From Dallia pectoralis (Eukaryota; Chordata; Actinopteri; Esociformes; Umbridae), in NCBI GenBank assembly GCA_029465975.1, contig CM055750.1:2342048-2406047 (forward strand): a stretch of 64,000 nt of DNA, in the 5' to 3' direction. The notes under the pieces were generated by a model. The model had not been told where the DNA came from. It made no database searches and saw only the letters and a list, made by a program, of their open reading frames with translations. The position numbers and the translations under genes are program-made. This document shows, piece by piece, positions 1-10,877 of this stretch (its first letter is position 1; every line of letters starts with the position of its first letter).

Positions 1-2990
1 GCTGAAAACAATTGAGGACAGAACAAGCTGTGTCTGTGTTTTCTAAAACCATGAATAACTCTCAACAGTGGTTGACTGCAGTTCCTTTTATAGGTCAAGT
101 CCGACACCAATGTTTTTGCTAAATCTAACAAACTTTATCTTTAATCTAGAAAATCTGTGTGTTCCCTGGCCAGCTGACTCTCAATAGGCAGCCTTACCCA
201 GAAGCCCAGAACACCTTAAGGCCTGCTCAGCCTCACCTCTCCTGTCTGATAACATGCTCCAGTCTGGGGTCATCTGGTCATGGGACAGGGGTCCAACCGA
301 AACCTGGTGCATCTGGACTGGAGGGCCGTTACAGATCAGACAGAACCGGGTGTTCTCAGTGCACTTCTCAACGAATAGCAGGCAGAATCTTCCTAAAATG
401 TTGTATATTCGCAAATCAACCAACTGCTAATTTGTTGACATATTTTACAACAAATGCAGATGATAACAAACACGATGGCTCATATGCAGTGTGCTTGCCT
501 ATTGTACTTATCGCTGTGCTAGCTGTCTCACTCACCGTTTTGATCTGTGACAAACAACTAGTTGGTACCCAGTAGCTGAATTACCTCGGCACCGGGCGTT
601 TTGGGTATTGCAGGTCAACCTGAACGTCCAATGTCACCAACTTGATACCCGTCCAAGAAGACAAATAAACATTCTGCCAATTAAATGACAGTTTTTCTTG
701 TGTTGTGACTGAATAAACACTGGTGAGTGTTTGTCCTGAGAAAACGGATAGCTAATAACTACTAGCTAACAAATAGCTAATAATTATTACATAGTCAGAA
801 ATACATTTATTCCAGTAACCACTGTCTCACTTGAATATTGTCATTGTGCTGGCAAAGCTCAGGCCGTGCCCTGAAACCACATGGAGATCTCTATCATCTC
901 ACACACAGAGAAAAGTATTGCATCAATATGTCAGAAGAACAATACATTCTTACAGTAACATGTGTTTGCTGAGAAAAACCGTAATGCCTCCAAAACAACC
1001 ATGTACTCTAAAGACCCTTTCTGAACTTATCAAAGCCTTTATTATTTCTGCTATTTTAATGTTTAAAACAGTTGAAATGAACAATTAATAGCATAGCTGG
1101 TAAGGAAATAACTAGCAATATTACGCTTGGACTGTAGGCCAGTTAGGTCAACCAAACCCTGTCTCCTTTACACTACTTCCTGTTGCAGTTTAAACTGAAA
1201 AGTGTACTTATGTAAATGTTATTTAAATGGATATCTCAAGTATGTGTGAAGAGGGCCACGCTTGAGAATCATTGATATTCAAACCCAAATGATTATAATT
1301 CTAAATAATGTAAATCGTCACTGAGACTAGCCCAGGTGGGAACATTGAGAAACCCCTAAGCCTTCTGATGTGTCTTTGTTATTCGTTTGTGTCACTGTCT
1401 CAACACTGTAGTCGATCGTTAGGTTTCAGAAAACTGAGATTTCCTGCCATTTTACATTTGGACACGTCTTCTCCCTTCTTTTCAGGAGACCTTCCTACCA
1501 CATAACATGATACTGCTTCTATCAACCGGATATCTGTCCCAAAGATCCATTCACTCTGGGCGTTAGGACCCAAAGTACTGCTGTTTTTCATTCTAGACCT
1601 CCAAACAGGGAATGATTTAAGTGAATGCAATTAACTTCCAGGTAGAATAGAAAACAAGCGGTACTCTCGGTCTTCAGGCTTGGATTTGTGAGTCCCTGAA
1701 GACACGCCAGCTCATCTGATCACGCTCCCTACAAATGGTTAAAAGTTACAATATGTTAAAATGTTTTTTTATGTTGCAGATAGGGGTCAGAACAATATCC
1801 CTGTATGTCTAAACCGACTTGGCAAAATAAACATAATTCGGAAATATACTCATCTGCTATGCTTTGATTTTGGCTTTGAGCTCTACTGTACATTATTGCA
1901 TAGGATATACCAAAACGAGTATATTCGATCTTATATTGATGTCTCATTTAATCCCAACCCAACTAAGTCTTTTAGGAGAATTCAATAAATAGAGAATGCA
2001 GCACAGTTGATTTGAAAGGTCATCTGTTTGTATAGCATCTTGAATATAACTATCCCTATACCGCCTCAGCCCCTTAGTATAATTTATATTGTTCTATTCA
2101 TATGTTGTATGTAAGCACCTTCCTGACAAAGTAAATTCCTTGTCTGTACACACATTCATAGCGATTAAACACTTTTCTGCTTCTGATTGAATATTAGAAA
2201 ATAGGACTATCCTCAAATGCTGTGTTTTCAGTAATTTCTTGCCATTTCTACAACTCAGTTAAATTGTACCTCAAGCATAGTATATTTTTTAACGACCATA
2301 GCATTGAACTCCTTGATATTGTAGTGCAACTTGGCAGAAGCTAGAATTATACATATTTTTCCCAATTAGGTGCGTCAGCCTGTCATCAATAAAAACGTCT
2401 GACTATGAACTCAGGACTGGTTATATTCTGTTAAATAAAACTTAAGTAAAACATGTACATTTTTGCAGATTCAATTTTATTTATAAATCATTCACCACGG
2501 GATTATTATTTTTATTACGTTTACAGTAACAACATTTATATTAACATGTTCTAGGAGTGATCACACTCATTTGAGTATTATTTGAATTTGTCTTCAGTTT
2601 GACTTTCTGGCTCTCCACTAATTCTCTAGCGCCCCCTGGTGGATTTGGAATTGTTTTTTTGCTGCATCGACGCATGCGCCATTGTCAGACATTTAATAAT
2701 CTACCATCCATGGCAAATAGCCTTTTAGAGTACATAATTTAACAGTACAAATTATATAAAAATAATTTGAGAAAACATTGCTACTCATTATATATGGTTA
2801 ATTAACAAGATTAGTATCAAGTCAATAGTTAGGTTTGCTAACGATTATAGTTAGACGACATATTGTACCAAATTAGCTAGAAAGCTAATTTGGCATGGGT
2901 CTCTTTATTTATTTTAACTTAATTTATTTCAAATTTAATCGAATCAATATTAATCTTAATGCCATTATTGTTGATAAGAATGCGGCGTTT
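1..2990. other. Intergenic region, no gene recognised
   Basis: AT-rich sequence with only short, unrelated open frames (for example 159-575 and 831-1088 on the + strand). None has a recognisable domain or a consistent codon bias. I see no tandem repeat longer than a few units. The one element I would mark is a CTCF-like motif at 2629-2642. Sequence from about 2990 onward becomes GC-richer and belongs to the promoter of the first cirbp gene. Confidence 0.6.
2629..2642. promoter_or_regulatory. CTCF-like motif upstream of the first cirbp gene
   Basis: The 14-mer gcgccccctggtgg matches the well-known CTCF core (reverse complement of CCACYAGGGGGCGC) at every core position. It lies about 430 bp upstream of the promoter of the first cirbp gene. 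The match is seen directly; occupancy is inference. Confidence 0.4.
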
Positions 2991-3069
2991 GAAAACATTT
3001 CATTGCGCGCGCTTCACTTTGTTATAAAGTGCGCCATTTGAAGATTGACAGTGTACGACAGATCTGCAG

Positions 3070-3130
3070 CCAATCAAAACCGCTGTTTCGCTGTGGGCGG
3101 GGCCAAATAACTGTTTATAATATTTCGCGG
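3070..3130 (+). promoter_or_regulatory. cirbp: Core promoter of cirbp copy 1
   Basis: A compact polymerase II promoter: CCAAT at 3070-3074 (NF-Y type), GC box gggcggggcc at 3095-3104 (Sp1 type) and a TATA-like tttataatatt at 3114-3124. Transcription should start around 3145-3155. The same three boxes, in the same order and spacing, precede the second cirbp gene at 12054-12108, which supports their being functional. The stretch tataatatttcgcggcaac is shared by both. Confidence 0.65.
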
Positions 3131-3213
3131 CAACCCGCCCTATCCTTTCGGACGACGTGCCCATTGAATCAGTACCTTTTTTACCTCCGTGTTGAGAAAG
3201 ACAAAGAACCAAC

Positions 3214-3642
3214 ATGTCTGACGAAGGAAAGCTTTTCGTCGGCGGCCTGAGCTTCGACACAACAGAGCAGTCGCTCGCCGAGGCCTTCGGCAAGTATGGA
3301 ACCATCGTCAAATGTGATGTCATCATGGACAGAGAAACAGGAAGACCCCGTGGATTCGGCTTCGTGAAGTTCGACAACACCGAGGATGCGAAAGATGCCA
3401 TGGGTGCGATGGACGGCCAGTCTCTCGACGGGAGAACCATCCGCGTTAACGAAGCCGGCCAGGGTGGCGGACGCGGCGGCGGTGGTGGCGGTGGATACAG
3501 AGGCTCCAGAGGAGGTGGAGGATACGGTGGCGGCGGCGGCGGAGGTGGCCGTAGCTATGGTGGCGGAGATGACCGAGGATACGGAGGTGGCGGCGGATAC
3601 AGGAGCGGCGGTGGCCGAGGCGGATACTCCAGTGGATATTAA
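3214..3642 (+). CDS. cirbp: Cold-inducible RNA-binding protein-like, intronless copy 1
   Basis: Encodes 142 residues. CIRBP-family proteins bind RNA through one RRM and act in mRNA stabilisation, translation and stress-granule responses; they shuttle between nucleus and cytoplasm. The RRM spans about residues 6-84, with RNP2 'KLFVGGL' at 6-12 and RNP1 'RGFGFVKF' at 46-53. Residues 85-142 form a Gly/Arg/Tyr-rich tail (RGG and GGGY motifs). The start is fixed by the family N-terminus MSDEGKLF and by the promoter about 90 bp upstream. The whole frame is uninterrupted, whereas the vertebrate cirbp genes I know have introns inside the RRM, so this looks like an old retrocopy or an intron-lost paralogue. 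It is shorter than mammalian CIRBP (172 residues) and lacks the usual SYRDSYDSYA-type end. The orthology label (cirbp a, b or the salmonid glycine-rich relative) is uncertain; the family call is not. Confidence 0.9.
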   Translation: MSDEGKLFVGGLSFDTTEQSLAEAFGKYGTIVKCDVIMDRETGRPRGFGFVKFDNTEDAKDAMGAMDGQSLDGRTIRVNEAGQGGGRGGGGGGGYRGSRGGGGYGGGGGGGGRSYGGGDDRGYGGGGGYRSGGGRGGYSSGY

Positions 3643-3852
3643 GCCACCACGCGGCCATGTTGGCGCAACTCTAATTTTCAAAGGCATTGGCATTTAGATG
3701 GTGGCTTCCTCAATTGTAGGCCCTTATCCGTTTGCAGAACAAAGAGATGTTGCAGACTGTAGGCCCTGGGTGCCGTTGGACCAGGATTTCCAGTGAAAGG
3801 ACACTGACAAAAAGGACTCCCAGAGTGCCATACTATTTCTATCCGTTTGACA

Positions 3853-3858
3853 AATAAA
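3853..3858 (+). promoter_or_regulatory. cirbp: Poly(A) signal of cirbp copy 1
   Basis: Canonical AATAAA about 210 bp downstream of the stop codon, followed within 30 bases by T-rich sequence. This implies a short 3' UTR. No poly(A) tract or target-site duplication of a recent retrotransposition is visible after it. Confidence 0.65.
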
Positions 3859-3879
3859 GATTTCTTTTACTTTGAATTG

Positions 3880-6017
3880 TGTAATGCGTTTCTGATTATT
3901 AGGTATCGTTGAATTGACGATGTCGGCACGAGAAATGTAGGTGCGCACTTGGTTTTCCACATGCATTCATGCTAATTAGCATTCCACGGAGGTAGCGGTT
4001 TAGGCTTGTAAAACCTGATCCACCCGGTTTTACCTTCAGGAAATAGGTTTTAAAAATGATTTACTGTTTTTGGTCGGATTTGTTGTAGATTCAAATTGTT
4101 TAATCGACCAATATTTCCCGTAGGTTTAGACATGCGTGCGCCAGTGAATAACATTCATTTGGGAGATTTTAGGCGGTATCACCGAAATAAGACAAACATG
4201 CGATAAACAACACGGCTCAAACAAATCCCATTAAAACGTATTAATTATATAAATCGGCAATAAGATTGAGGTCCAAATAAAAAATAGTTTAAACCCATTT
4301 CAACCCACGCGTACTTATATTGTAGTGCTACAGTGTCGCAGTAACGTTTCCTGGCATGGCTGACTCCATGGCGAACCCTTCCTCCTACCACGAGAGCGAT
4401 GGTGGCCATGGCAACCGCGAGGGATCTGTTGTGGAACCAGAGCACGAGTCAACGGAGTTGCAAATGGTGTCGACTTCTGACACATGTTTCGTACAAACTA
4501 ATCAATCCACTAACTGTAAACTAATATTAGTCCACTAACTACAATCGAAAATCAATCTACTAACTACAACAAGTTTACAATCATAAATGTATTTCGCATG
4601 AAGGCATCTCGCTAGCCACTGAATTGCACAGGTGTTCAGAATAAAACTTACCTCTGTAATTTATTAGGCCTAAACAGACATGTTGATATGATCTCTGTCA
4701 TACACAAGTGAACATGTTTGGCTCTCAGTTGATTTACCTGGTCAAATAACAGAATGTAAATGTAATTAGTGTTTAAGGGTAATTCTAGGACTTCACATGC
4801 TTTTCCAAAAATGTCCTAGACACAATTTCGATGCACATTGTCATTGAACTTAAGTATAGCTGAGCTCTTCTGACACCATATTTTACTAAAATAGAGGATT
4901 AGCCTAATTAAAATATAAATACAGAAACTTTTTGAAAAAGTTGTTCAGTCACTTATAACTAAGCATATTTTGACCAGAAACAGTCTTTTTTAATGATATC
5001 CCCTGTATTGTAAAATACTGGCTACTGGGAGATACCGGTTTTACTCCAACATATGTGACACAACACATGCCTTTAAGCATGATTTTAAGACACCAACATA
5101 ACGGTGAATTTACTCACCCAGCTACACATTTAACAGTAAATGCCTTTCTCCAGATAACATCCCTCAGTTGTATAGCAAAAACTGGCCAGGAGAACAATTT
5201 CTTGTTGTATAACAAAGCTTTCAGAAGTGCCTTCAGAGTTGGTATTGCTCGGTAAGCACTAGTGATGGGGAAACCTGCACAAATATTATGTTCAGCAGAT
5301 GCAGGCCTCAAATCACTTAACAGTAGGCCTGACTTTCTCATGAGCTTCATGTTATAAATATGATCTGGCGATCTCCGTGAGAGATACTGATTTAGTTAAC
5401 CTTTGCATTTTTGCTTAAGACAGAGGTCTTCTGTTGATCCTGAGTGTAGTTTGGCACAGGGGCATGAGGGTGAGGCCCAGGGTGGACAAACAGTCTATAT
5501 GCTGTCTCTGACTGAAGGGCTCATCTTTCCAATGGGAGACCCCTTTCCAAAGGGACAGTCACAGGCTTGTCTTTCCACATGCTGTTCATAATTGGATGTA
5601 TCATGTCATCCCTGTTCTTAACATTTCCCTGAAAATGTTAATACATGTGAGAAGTATCTGGCCTTAGAGTCATAGATGTAAAAAAGACATTGACACACAT
5701 TTATACCAATCACTGAAACCTACAACACCTGTACATTTGGTAGACTGGTGTTATTTGTAATATTGTTATTTTTAATTATGTATAGTGAACAACTTGAAAG
5801 AAAACCAAGCCCATTTTGGTTCAGTACAAAACAAAGTTATGAAGTCAGGACAAAACTGTGAACAGTTTTAAAATCCTCGTGTCTCCAGTAAAACCAGGCA
5901 GGTTTGATAGTAACCAGAAACATTTGTTTCTGTAATATACAACACCATTGTCATGTGATTGTGCAAACACTGAGTTTTGATCACAGACAAAATGTAAAAT
6001 GGATACATATATATATA
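3880..6017. other. Intergenic region between cirbp copy 1 and the Tc1-like element
   Basis: No recognised gene. A 60-codon open frame at 4356-4538 begins in a fairly good start context and has coding-like composition for its first 35 or so codons (MADSMANPSS...), but I cannot match it to a family or show a convincing splice donor. A degenerate SINE/LINE tail sits near 4715-4760. The right end (6004-6019) is a short TA run into which the transposon inserted. Confidence 0.5.
4715..4760 (+). repeat. Degenerate SINE/L2-type 3' tail
   Basis: The stretch 'ctctcagttgatttacctgg' followed by 'tcaaataac' resembles the 'gttctcaactgacctacctggttaaataaa' type of tail carried by many teleost SINEs and L2 LINEs, and by the SINE at 10617-10760. 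No 5' tRNA-like head is visible here. Confidence 0.35.
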
Positions 6018-6019
6018 TA

Positions 6020-6044
6020 CAGTCCCTGACAAAAGTCTTGTCGC
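6020..6044. repeat. Terminal inverted repeat (left) of the Tc1-like element
   Basis: Twenty-five bases identical to the reverse complement of 7633-7657. They begin right after the TA at 6018-6019 and contain the small internal palindrome gacaaaagtcttgtc. Confidence 0.93.
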
Positions 6045-6320
6045 TGATCTATTTTGTAGAAACACCTGCTATTAACCAGACTTTTAATTAATCAATTGGT
6101 GTTATAAATAGCTCATATGAAAAGCTAAAACCTTCCCAAATGATGATTAAGGCACAGAAATGAATTAGTTTCACTAAAAAAAGATTTATCATTTAATCAA
6201 GACAGAAAGGTCAAATTTTGGCAAGACAAAAGTTTTGTCGCCTATACAGAAATTGAACACATTTACTGCAAATACAAAAATATGTCAGCAAATTAAGTAG
6301 TGGTGCTGTGAGATCCAAAT

Positions 6321-7319
6321 TTAATATCTTGTATGACTTCCATGAGCTTGAAGGACTGCATCCATGTGGTTTGGCAAGGATTCATACAATTTATTGATGA
6401 AGTCATCAGGAATAGCAAAGAAAGCAGTCTTGCATGCCTCCCAGAGTTCATCAATATTCTTTGGTTTCGTCTTCCATGCTTCCTCTTTCATCCTACCCCA
6501 CATATGTTCAATGATGTTCATGTCTGGTGACTGGGCTGGCCAATCCTGGAGCATCTTGATCTTCTTCGCCTTGAGGAACTTTGATGTGGAGATGGAAGTA
6601 TGTGATGGAGCACCATCCTGCTGCAGAATTTGGCCTCTTTTATGGTTGGGAATATAAGAGGTAGCTAAGATTTCTTGGTATTTTAGACTATTGATGTTGC
6701 CTTCCACCCTGCAGATCTCTTGCACACCCCCATACTGGATGTAACCCCAGACCATGATTTTTCCGCCACCAAACTTCACTGTTTTCTGGGTGAATCTCGG
6801 ATCCATGCGGGCTCCAGTAGGTCTCCTGCAATATTTGCGGCGACTGTGGTGTAATTCAACAGAAGATTAATCTGAAAAATCCACCTTCCACTTTTCCAGT
6901 GTCCATCCTTTTAGCAGGCTGTGGGCCTTGGCAAATGCGACACGGTTTTTCAATTGCCTTTTGTTTAGTGCTGGCTTCTGGGCACTGATTCGACCATGGA
7001 GGCCATTTCGAGACAGAATCCGACAAACTGTTCTGGTTGACACAGGGACTTCAGGTGCCCAGGTCTCGTGGAGCTCTGCTGCAGTGGAAAATGGGTTGGC
7101 CTTGGATTTTCGAGCCAACAAACGGTCCTCTCGAGCAGTTGTCTTGCGGGGTCTGCCTGACCTGGGCTTGTCAAAAACGTCTCCAGTGTGTTCAAATGTT
7201 TTTTTTATCCTCTGTACTTGACGCTGAGACACATTGAAGGTGTCTGCCACATCAGCAGTGGATCTGGTCTTCAGCCTCTTGATAATCAAAACTTTAGTCT
7301 CAGGGTGAATCTTAGGCAT
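6321..7319 (-). pseudogene. Tc1-like transposase with a single in-frame stop
   Basis: Read on the - strand from 7319, the frame is 332 codons long and open except for one TAA at codon 151 (6867-6869). The N-terminal half (residues 1-60) is a paired-type helix-turn-helix ending in an SGRPRK AT-hook-like motif. Residue 150 is the first catalytic Asp ('FSD'); the stop replaces the residue after it, which is Glu in the usual SDES motif. The second catalytic Asp is in QQDGAPSH (about residue 235) and the Glu in NIIEHMW (about residue 271). Thirty-five residues lie between them, i.e. DD35E rather than the classical DD34E spacing. The halves before and after the stop are 150 and about 181 codons. 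It is probably inactive unless the stop is read through or edited. Family assignment is secure from the motifs; I cannot name the subfamily with certainty. Confidence 0.88.
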
Positions 7320-7632
7320 TTTTGCAGAGGTCTAGTTGCAGTTGATGTGAAGGTCTAGTGTACTGGGGTTGTTTTTATACACACCTGAGACCTAATTGAT
7401 CCATTATTAGTCACAGGTGAAGCTCATATGACAAGGCGACAACACTTATGTCTTTGCAAAAATTGACTCAATGGGCTTTACCAAGCTGTGAATATTAGAA
7501 TACTTTTTGACAGTTTAGTTTTGCACTGAAACATTATTACAAAAGCTGTTGGGATTAAAATGAGCCATTTCTTGTAAAAACATCTTGATTAGAAATATAT
7601 TTCAGCGGCACTTCAGGTCAATTTGTACACAA

Positions 7633-7657
7633 GCGACAAGACTTTTGTCAGGGACTG
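7633..7657. repeat. Terminal inverted repeat (right) of the Tc1-like element
   Basis: Exact reverse complement of 6020-6044, followed by the TA target duplication at 7658-7659. Confidence 0.93.
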
Positions 7658-7659
7658 TA

Positions 7660-8811
7660 TATATAGTCTAGAAACTTGTTTCGTCACTAATATATCATCA
7701 TTAGTATATATACAGTATCTGCTGCACATTTAACATCAAAATAACTGACATTAAAACATTTATAATTGGCACAGTTCTCCCAGGTGTATTCAACGATTTG
7801 CTCAGCTGTCAGAAAAATCTTACAGGGTAAAAATGTCATCTGCCCTCTACGGACTGTCTTTATTATACCAGCGGACCCTCCGTTGTTCAGGCAATGGGTG
7901 GCCAGGATGTTACATAGTGAATTGCAAGGTTAGTTCCAATGGCTCCTACACGCAGAGAAATAATATTCAGTTGCATTTCAACTGCACACAATTAAGAGTT
8001 CACCTATAAGTATTTGATTGAAACATTCTATAAAATAAGGATTCACAATAATTAATGGTATTCGAGAGACCCAAATCCAGGAGATTTGACAACCGGCACA
8101 GTAGAATCCACCACCCCGTAAACATCAAGTCATTGTGGTACCTCTTCAAACACTGAAACCATATTTTATTGGACATAGTTCTGAACTCTGAGCACTTTGA
8201 GTTTGAACCGATACAATTAGAATAAAGTTCAGGTGCAGACAGTCAGATTTCATTTCAGGGTATTAACATACATATCGGATGAACCGTTTAGAAATGATAG
8301 CACCATTTGTACATAGTCCTCCCGTTCTCAGGCACCAAAAACATTGAACAGTTTAACATAATGTTGCATATCCTTTGCATGCCATGTCTGCTTGATCTCT
8401 ACAATGCGTGACCCCTGTAAAAACTATCTAAACTATTGTTTTGTAACGTGTGTTTGAGGGCTTTTTTTTGGCAAAAACTGGCAAAACCAGGCATCAGCTT
8501 ACAAAGTAAACAGATTAACAAAACTAAACGGAACAGATGTTTAGGCACACTCACTCATTGAGCCTTCAGCAGCGCATTTTATTAAGGTTAGAATAGCAAA
8601 GGCATAACATTGTGTAGCAGAAAGTGATTGAAATAAATAGTTATTATTGTAATAAGTCAACATACTGTGTTACAGGGTCTGCTATGTAAGTATCAGCATA
8701 TTGTGCAAATCTGCTTGCTTGACGTGCCAGACGATGATCTATCCCCTACATGTTTAACAAAAAATCAAACAAATTAAGACAGAGAATAAATTACTATTCT
8801 GCATAATTAAC
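7660..8811. other. Intergenic region, nothing recognised
   Basis: AT-rich unique-looking sequence without tandem repeats, recognisable coding frames or obvious transposon ends. Confidence 0.5.
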
Positions 8812-9220
8812 CTACAAGGTGGCAAACACGTCAACATAACGTCTTCCTCTGTCCAGTGTCTGAGATGCTTCGTCCATCTTAATCTTTTTATTGGCCCGTC
8901 TGAGATATGTCTCTTTTTTGCCACTCTGCCTAGAAGGCCAGCATCCGGGAGTCGCCTCTTCATTGTTGAAGTCGAGACGGGTGTTTTGTGAGGCCCTATT
9001 AGATGAAGCTGACATTTGAGACCCTGTGAGGCATCTGTTTTTCAAACTGGTTACAGCCAGTTTGCGCCGTTCTGTGAATTGAGTGGTGCACGGCGTTGTA
9101 CGAGATCTTTGATTTGTTGACAATTTCCTGCACAGAGTAGTCTTCATTTCACAGACCAAGAAAAGACGGGTCAAGCTACAGAACAAAGTTCTTGGTTTAA
9201 GGCCATTTTGAGCCTGTAAA
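8812..9220 (-). pseudogene. Decayed Tc1-like transposase fragment
   Basis: On the - strand, several frames together give fragments typical of a common fish Tc1 family: an N-terminal stretch ending in a region that reads 'SRTTPCTTQFTERRKLAV' and, in another frame, 'RRLPDAGLLGRVAKKRHISD' followed by 'KRLRWTKHLRHWTEED'. The last two are the hallmark centre of the transposase before the first catalytic Asp. Frameshifts separate the parts, so this is a relic. Neither terminus can be defined. It is a different Tc1 family from the element at 6020-7657. Confidence 0.8.
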
Positions 9221-9748
9221 ACAAACACGCAAACGCTGATGCCCCAGAAGCTAAACCGGTGGGTGGTTCTCAACCTTTTTTGGGCCAGCCCCCCTATCCA
9301 TAACAAACGTTACATTGTAGTCATGTCAACACAACCATTAACATTTTAAGAGGTCCAGTTTGACCAACTAACCTCAAGCAAAGGTCCAGAACACCATGTC
9401 TAGCTTGTGCTTTGATTCAGTGCCTATACATACTGAAGTAGTCCAGTAATTGTACCACTGTATGGATGCAGTCAAGGGAGTCAGCGTTAGGACTCTCAGA
9501 TAAAAGAAACAGCTTTCATTCAATCAAATATTCTATTGAATGATATTCTAACAATATTTAGTGTCCGTTTTTGGGAAGAATGAACACGTCCAACTCTGTC
9601 CACAGTCGGTCCATTTTTAATAGGACCGTATAACTGTCCGAGGCCTATTTCCTGAAAATAAAGCCACCCTACATACACTTTCTTGCTTGGATATAAAGGT
9701 TAGTGTGCATAAACCTGAAAATATACCCAAATTAATGAACCCCCCCCC
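9221..9748. other. Intergenic region, nothing recognised
   Basis: No recognisable coding frame or transposon end. A C-run and CA tract begin at the right edge. Confidence 0.5.
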
Positions 9749-9785
9749 ACACACACACGCGCACACACACGCGCACACACACACG
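9749..9785. repeat. CA/CG microsatellite
   Basis: Short acacac tract broken by CG steps, directly after a run of C. Confidence 0.85.
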
Positions 9786-9965
9786 CCATGTAAAATAACA
9801 CCACTGTATCCTACGACCAACCACCACAGCCCCATACCACAACTACTACTTCTAATTTAATTAGCAGTAACAAGCACATGCGGATGTGGATTGGCATGAC
9901 CCTGTTATCATACGATCCCAAGGCTGACAGTGCCAGTCAGAGCAAGTTATGAGATCATCCAAGAC

Positions 9966-10332
9966 AGTGTTAGGGGTGAGCAGACTGCGTTAGGGGCGTG
10001 GAGACAGTGTTAGTGGCATGGAGACAGTGTTAAGGGCGTGGGGACAGCGTTAGGGGCGTGGAGACAGTGTTAGGGGTGTGGAGCATGCGTTAGGGGTGTC
10101 AATACAGCGTTAGAGACGTGGAGACAGTGTTAGGGGTGTCAATACAGCGTTAGGGGTGTGGAGACAGTGTTAGGGGTGTGGAGACAGTGTTAGGGGTGTG
10201 GAGACTGCGTTAGGGGTGTCAATACAGCGTTAGGGACGTGGAGACAGTGTTAGGAGACAGCGTTAGGGGTGTGCAGACAGTGTTAGGGGCGTGCAGACAG
10301 TGTTAGGAGACAGCGTTAGGGGTGTCAATACA
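9966..10332. repeat. 20-bp G-rich minisatellite, about 18 units
   Basis: Tandem units with consensus near gtgttaggggtgtggagaca, and variants (gcgttagg, gtcaatacagcg) that recur in blocks. Each unit has a TTAGGGG-like G run. No coding function is apparent. Confidence 0.9.
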
Positions 10333-10616
10333 GTGGTATGGGTGTCAAGGCACATCAGAAAAAAGGGTACAAAACCATTTCTGTAGCATTAACAAATGCC
10401 AAGAACACAGTGGCCTCCAACATTGTCAAAAGGATGAATGGCCGACCCGTAATGTTAGAGGGGCTAGGAATCCTCCCGTCTCCTGTAAAGCCATCCTTAC
10501 ATTATGAGAGAGAAAAATGATACATAGAGTTGATCTGAGTTAGCATTATTTCCATATAGTTTGAATTTACACTGACATATTTGAGACGTACCACGCAAGA
10601 CTCTGGCCGTCAACGG
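10333..10616. other. Intergenic spacer
   Basis: Two short overlapping open frames (10322-10507 and 10338-10520) occur here. One reads 'KKGYKTISVALTNAKNTVASNIVKRMNGRP', which resembles the paired-type HTH region of a Tc1-like transposase N-terminus, so this is probably another small transposon relic. It is too short to classify. Confidence 0.35.
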
Positions 10617-10760
10617 AGCAGTTGGTGTAGCTCAGTGGTAGAGTGCATGCTTTGTATGTGTGATGTCCTGGGTTCAATCCCCTGGTTCTCTCCAGGTCGC
10701 CGTGGCAAATGAGAATTGGTTCTCCGTCGGCCTACCTGGTTAAATAAAAGTTAAACAAAA
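10617..10760 (+). mobile_element. tRNA-derived SINE
   Basis: The head is tRNA-like, with a polymerase III A box (tagctcagtgg, 10628-10638) and B box (ggttcaatcc, 10671-10680) at normal spacing. The body ends in a tail reading 'caaatgagaattggttctc' then 'gcctacctggttaaataaa' (10707-10749), the LINE-type tail shared by many teleost SINEs. It is not a functional tRNA gene: the acceptor stem does not close and sequence continues into the SINE body. Confidence 0.8.
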
Positions 10761-10877
10761 TTAAAAATGATATGCATGCACTCGCCACAGAAAGTGAGAC
10801 AGTTCAGACACAATTGTCTTTACACCAGAACAATCCGGGGGGTTCTACCAAAAAATGTGGCTTAAAAGGTGTCTTGA

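Larger units (their letters stand above)
6020..7657 (-). mobile_element. Complete Tc1/mariner-type transposon with IR/DR ends
   Basis: A 1,638-bp element bounded by perfect 25-bp terminal inverted repeats (6020-6044 and 7633-7657, outer end CAGTCCCTGACAAAAGTC) and flanked by TA on both sides (6018-6019, 7658-7659), the standard Tc1 target duplication. Each end also has an inner, diverged copy of the terminal sequence (6221-6242 and 7435-7457), giving the IR/DR arrangement known from Sleeping Beauty-type elements. The single transposase frame lies on the - strand and is interrupted once. It inserted into a TA-repeat tract in the interval between the two cirbp genes. Intact ends and one disabling change suggest recent inactivation, or a copy still mobilisable in trans. 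Confidence 0.92.

Noticed and set aside
159..575. 138-codon frame at the left edge
   Set aside because: No domain or family resemblance, mixed composition, AT-rich end. Probably a chance frame.
3181..3693. - strand frames over the cirbp genes (also 12150-12712)
   Set aside because: Shadows of the GC-rich, Gly-rich coding strand. The + strand RRM motifs settle the true frame.
10622..10694. Functional tRNA gene
   Set aside because: A and B boxes are present, but the cloverleaf stems do not pair and the sequence runs on into a SINE body and tail.
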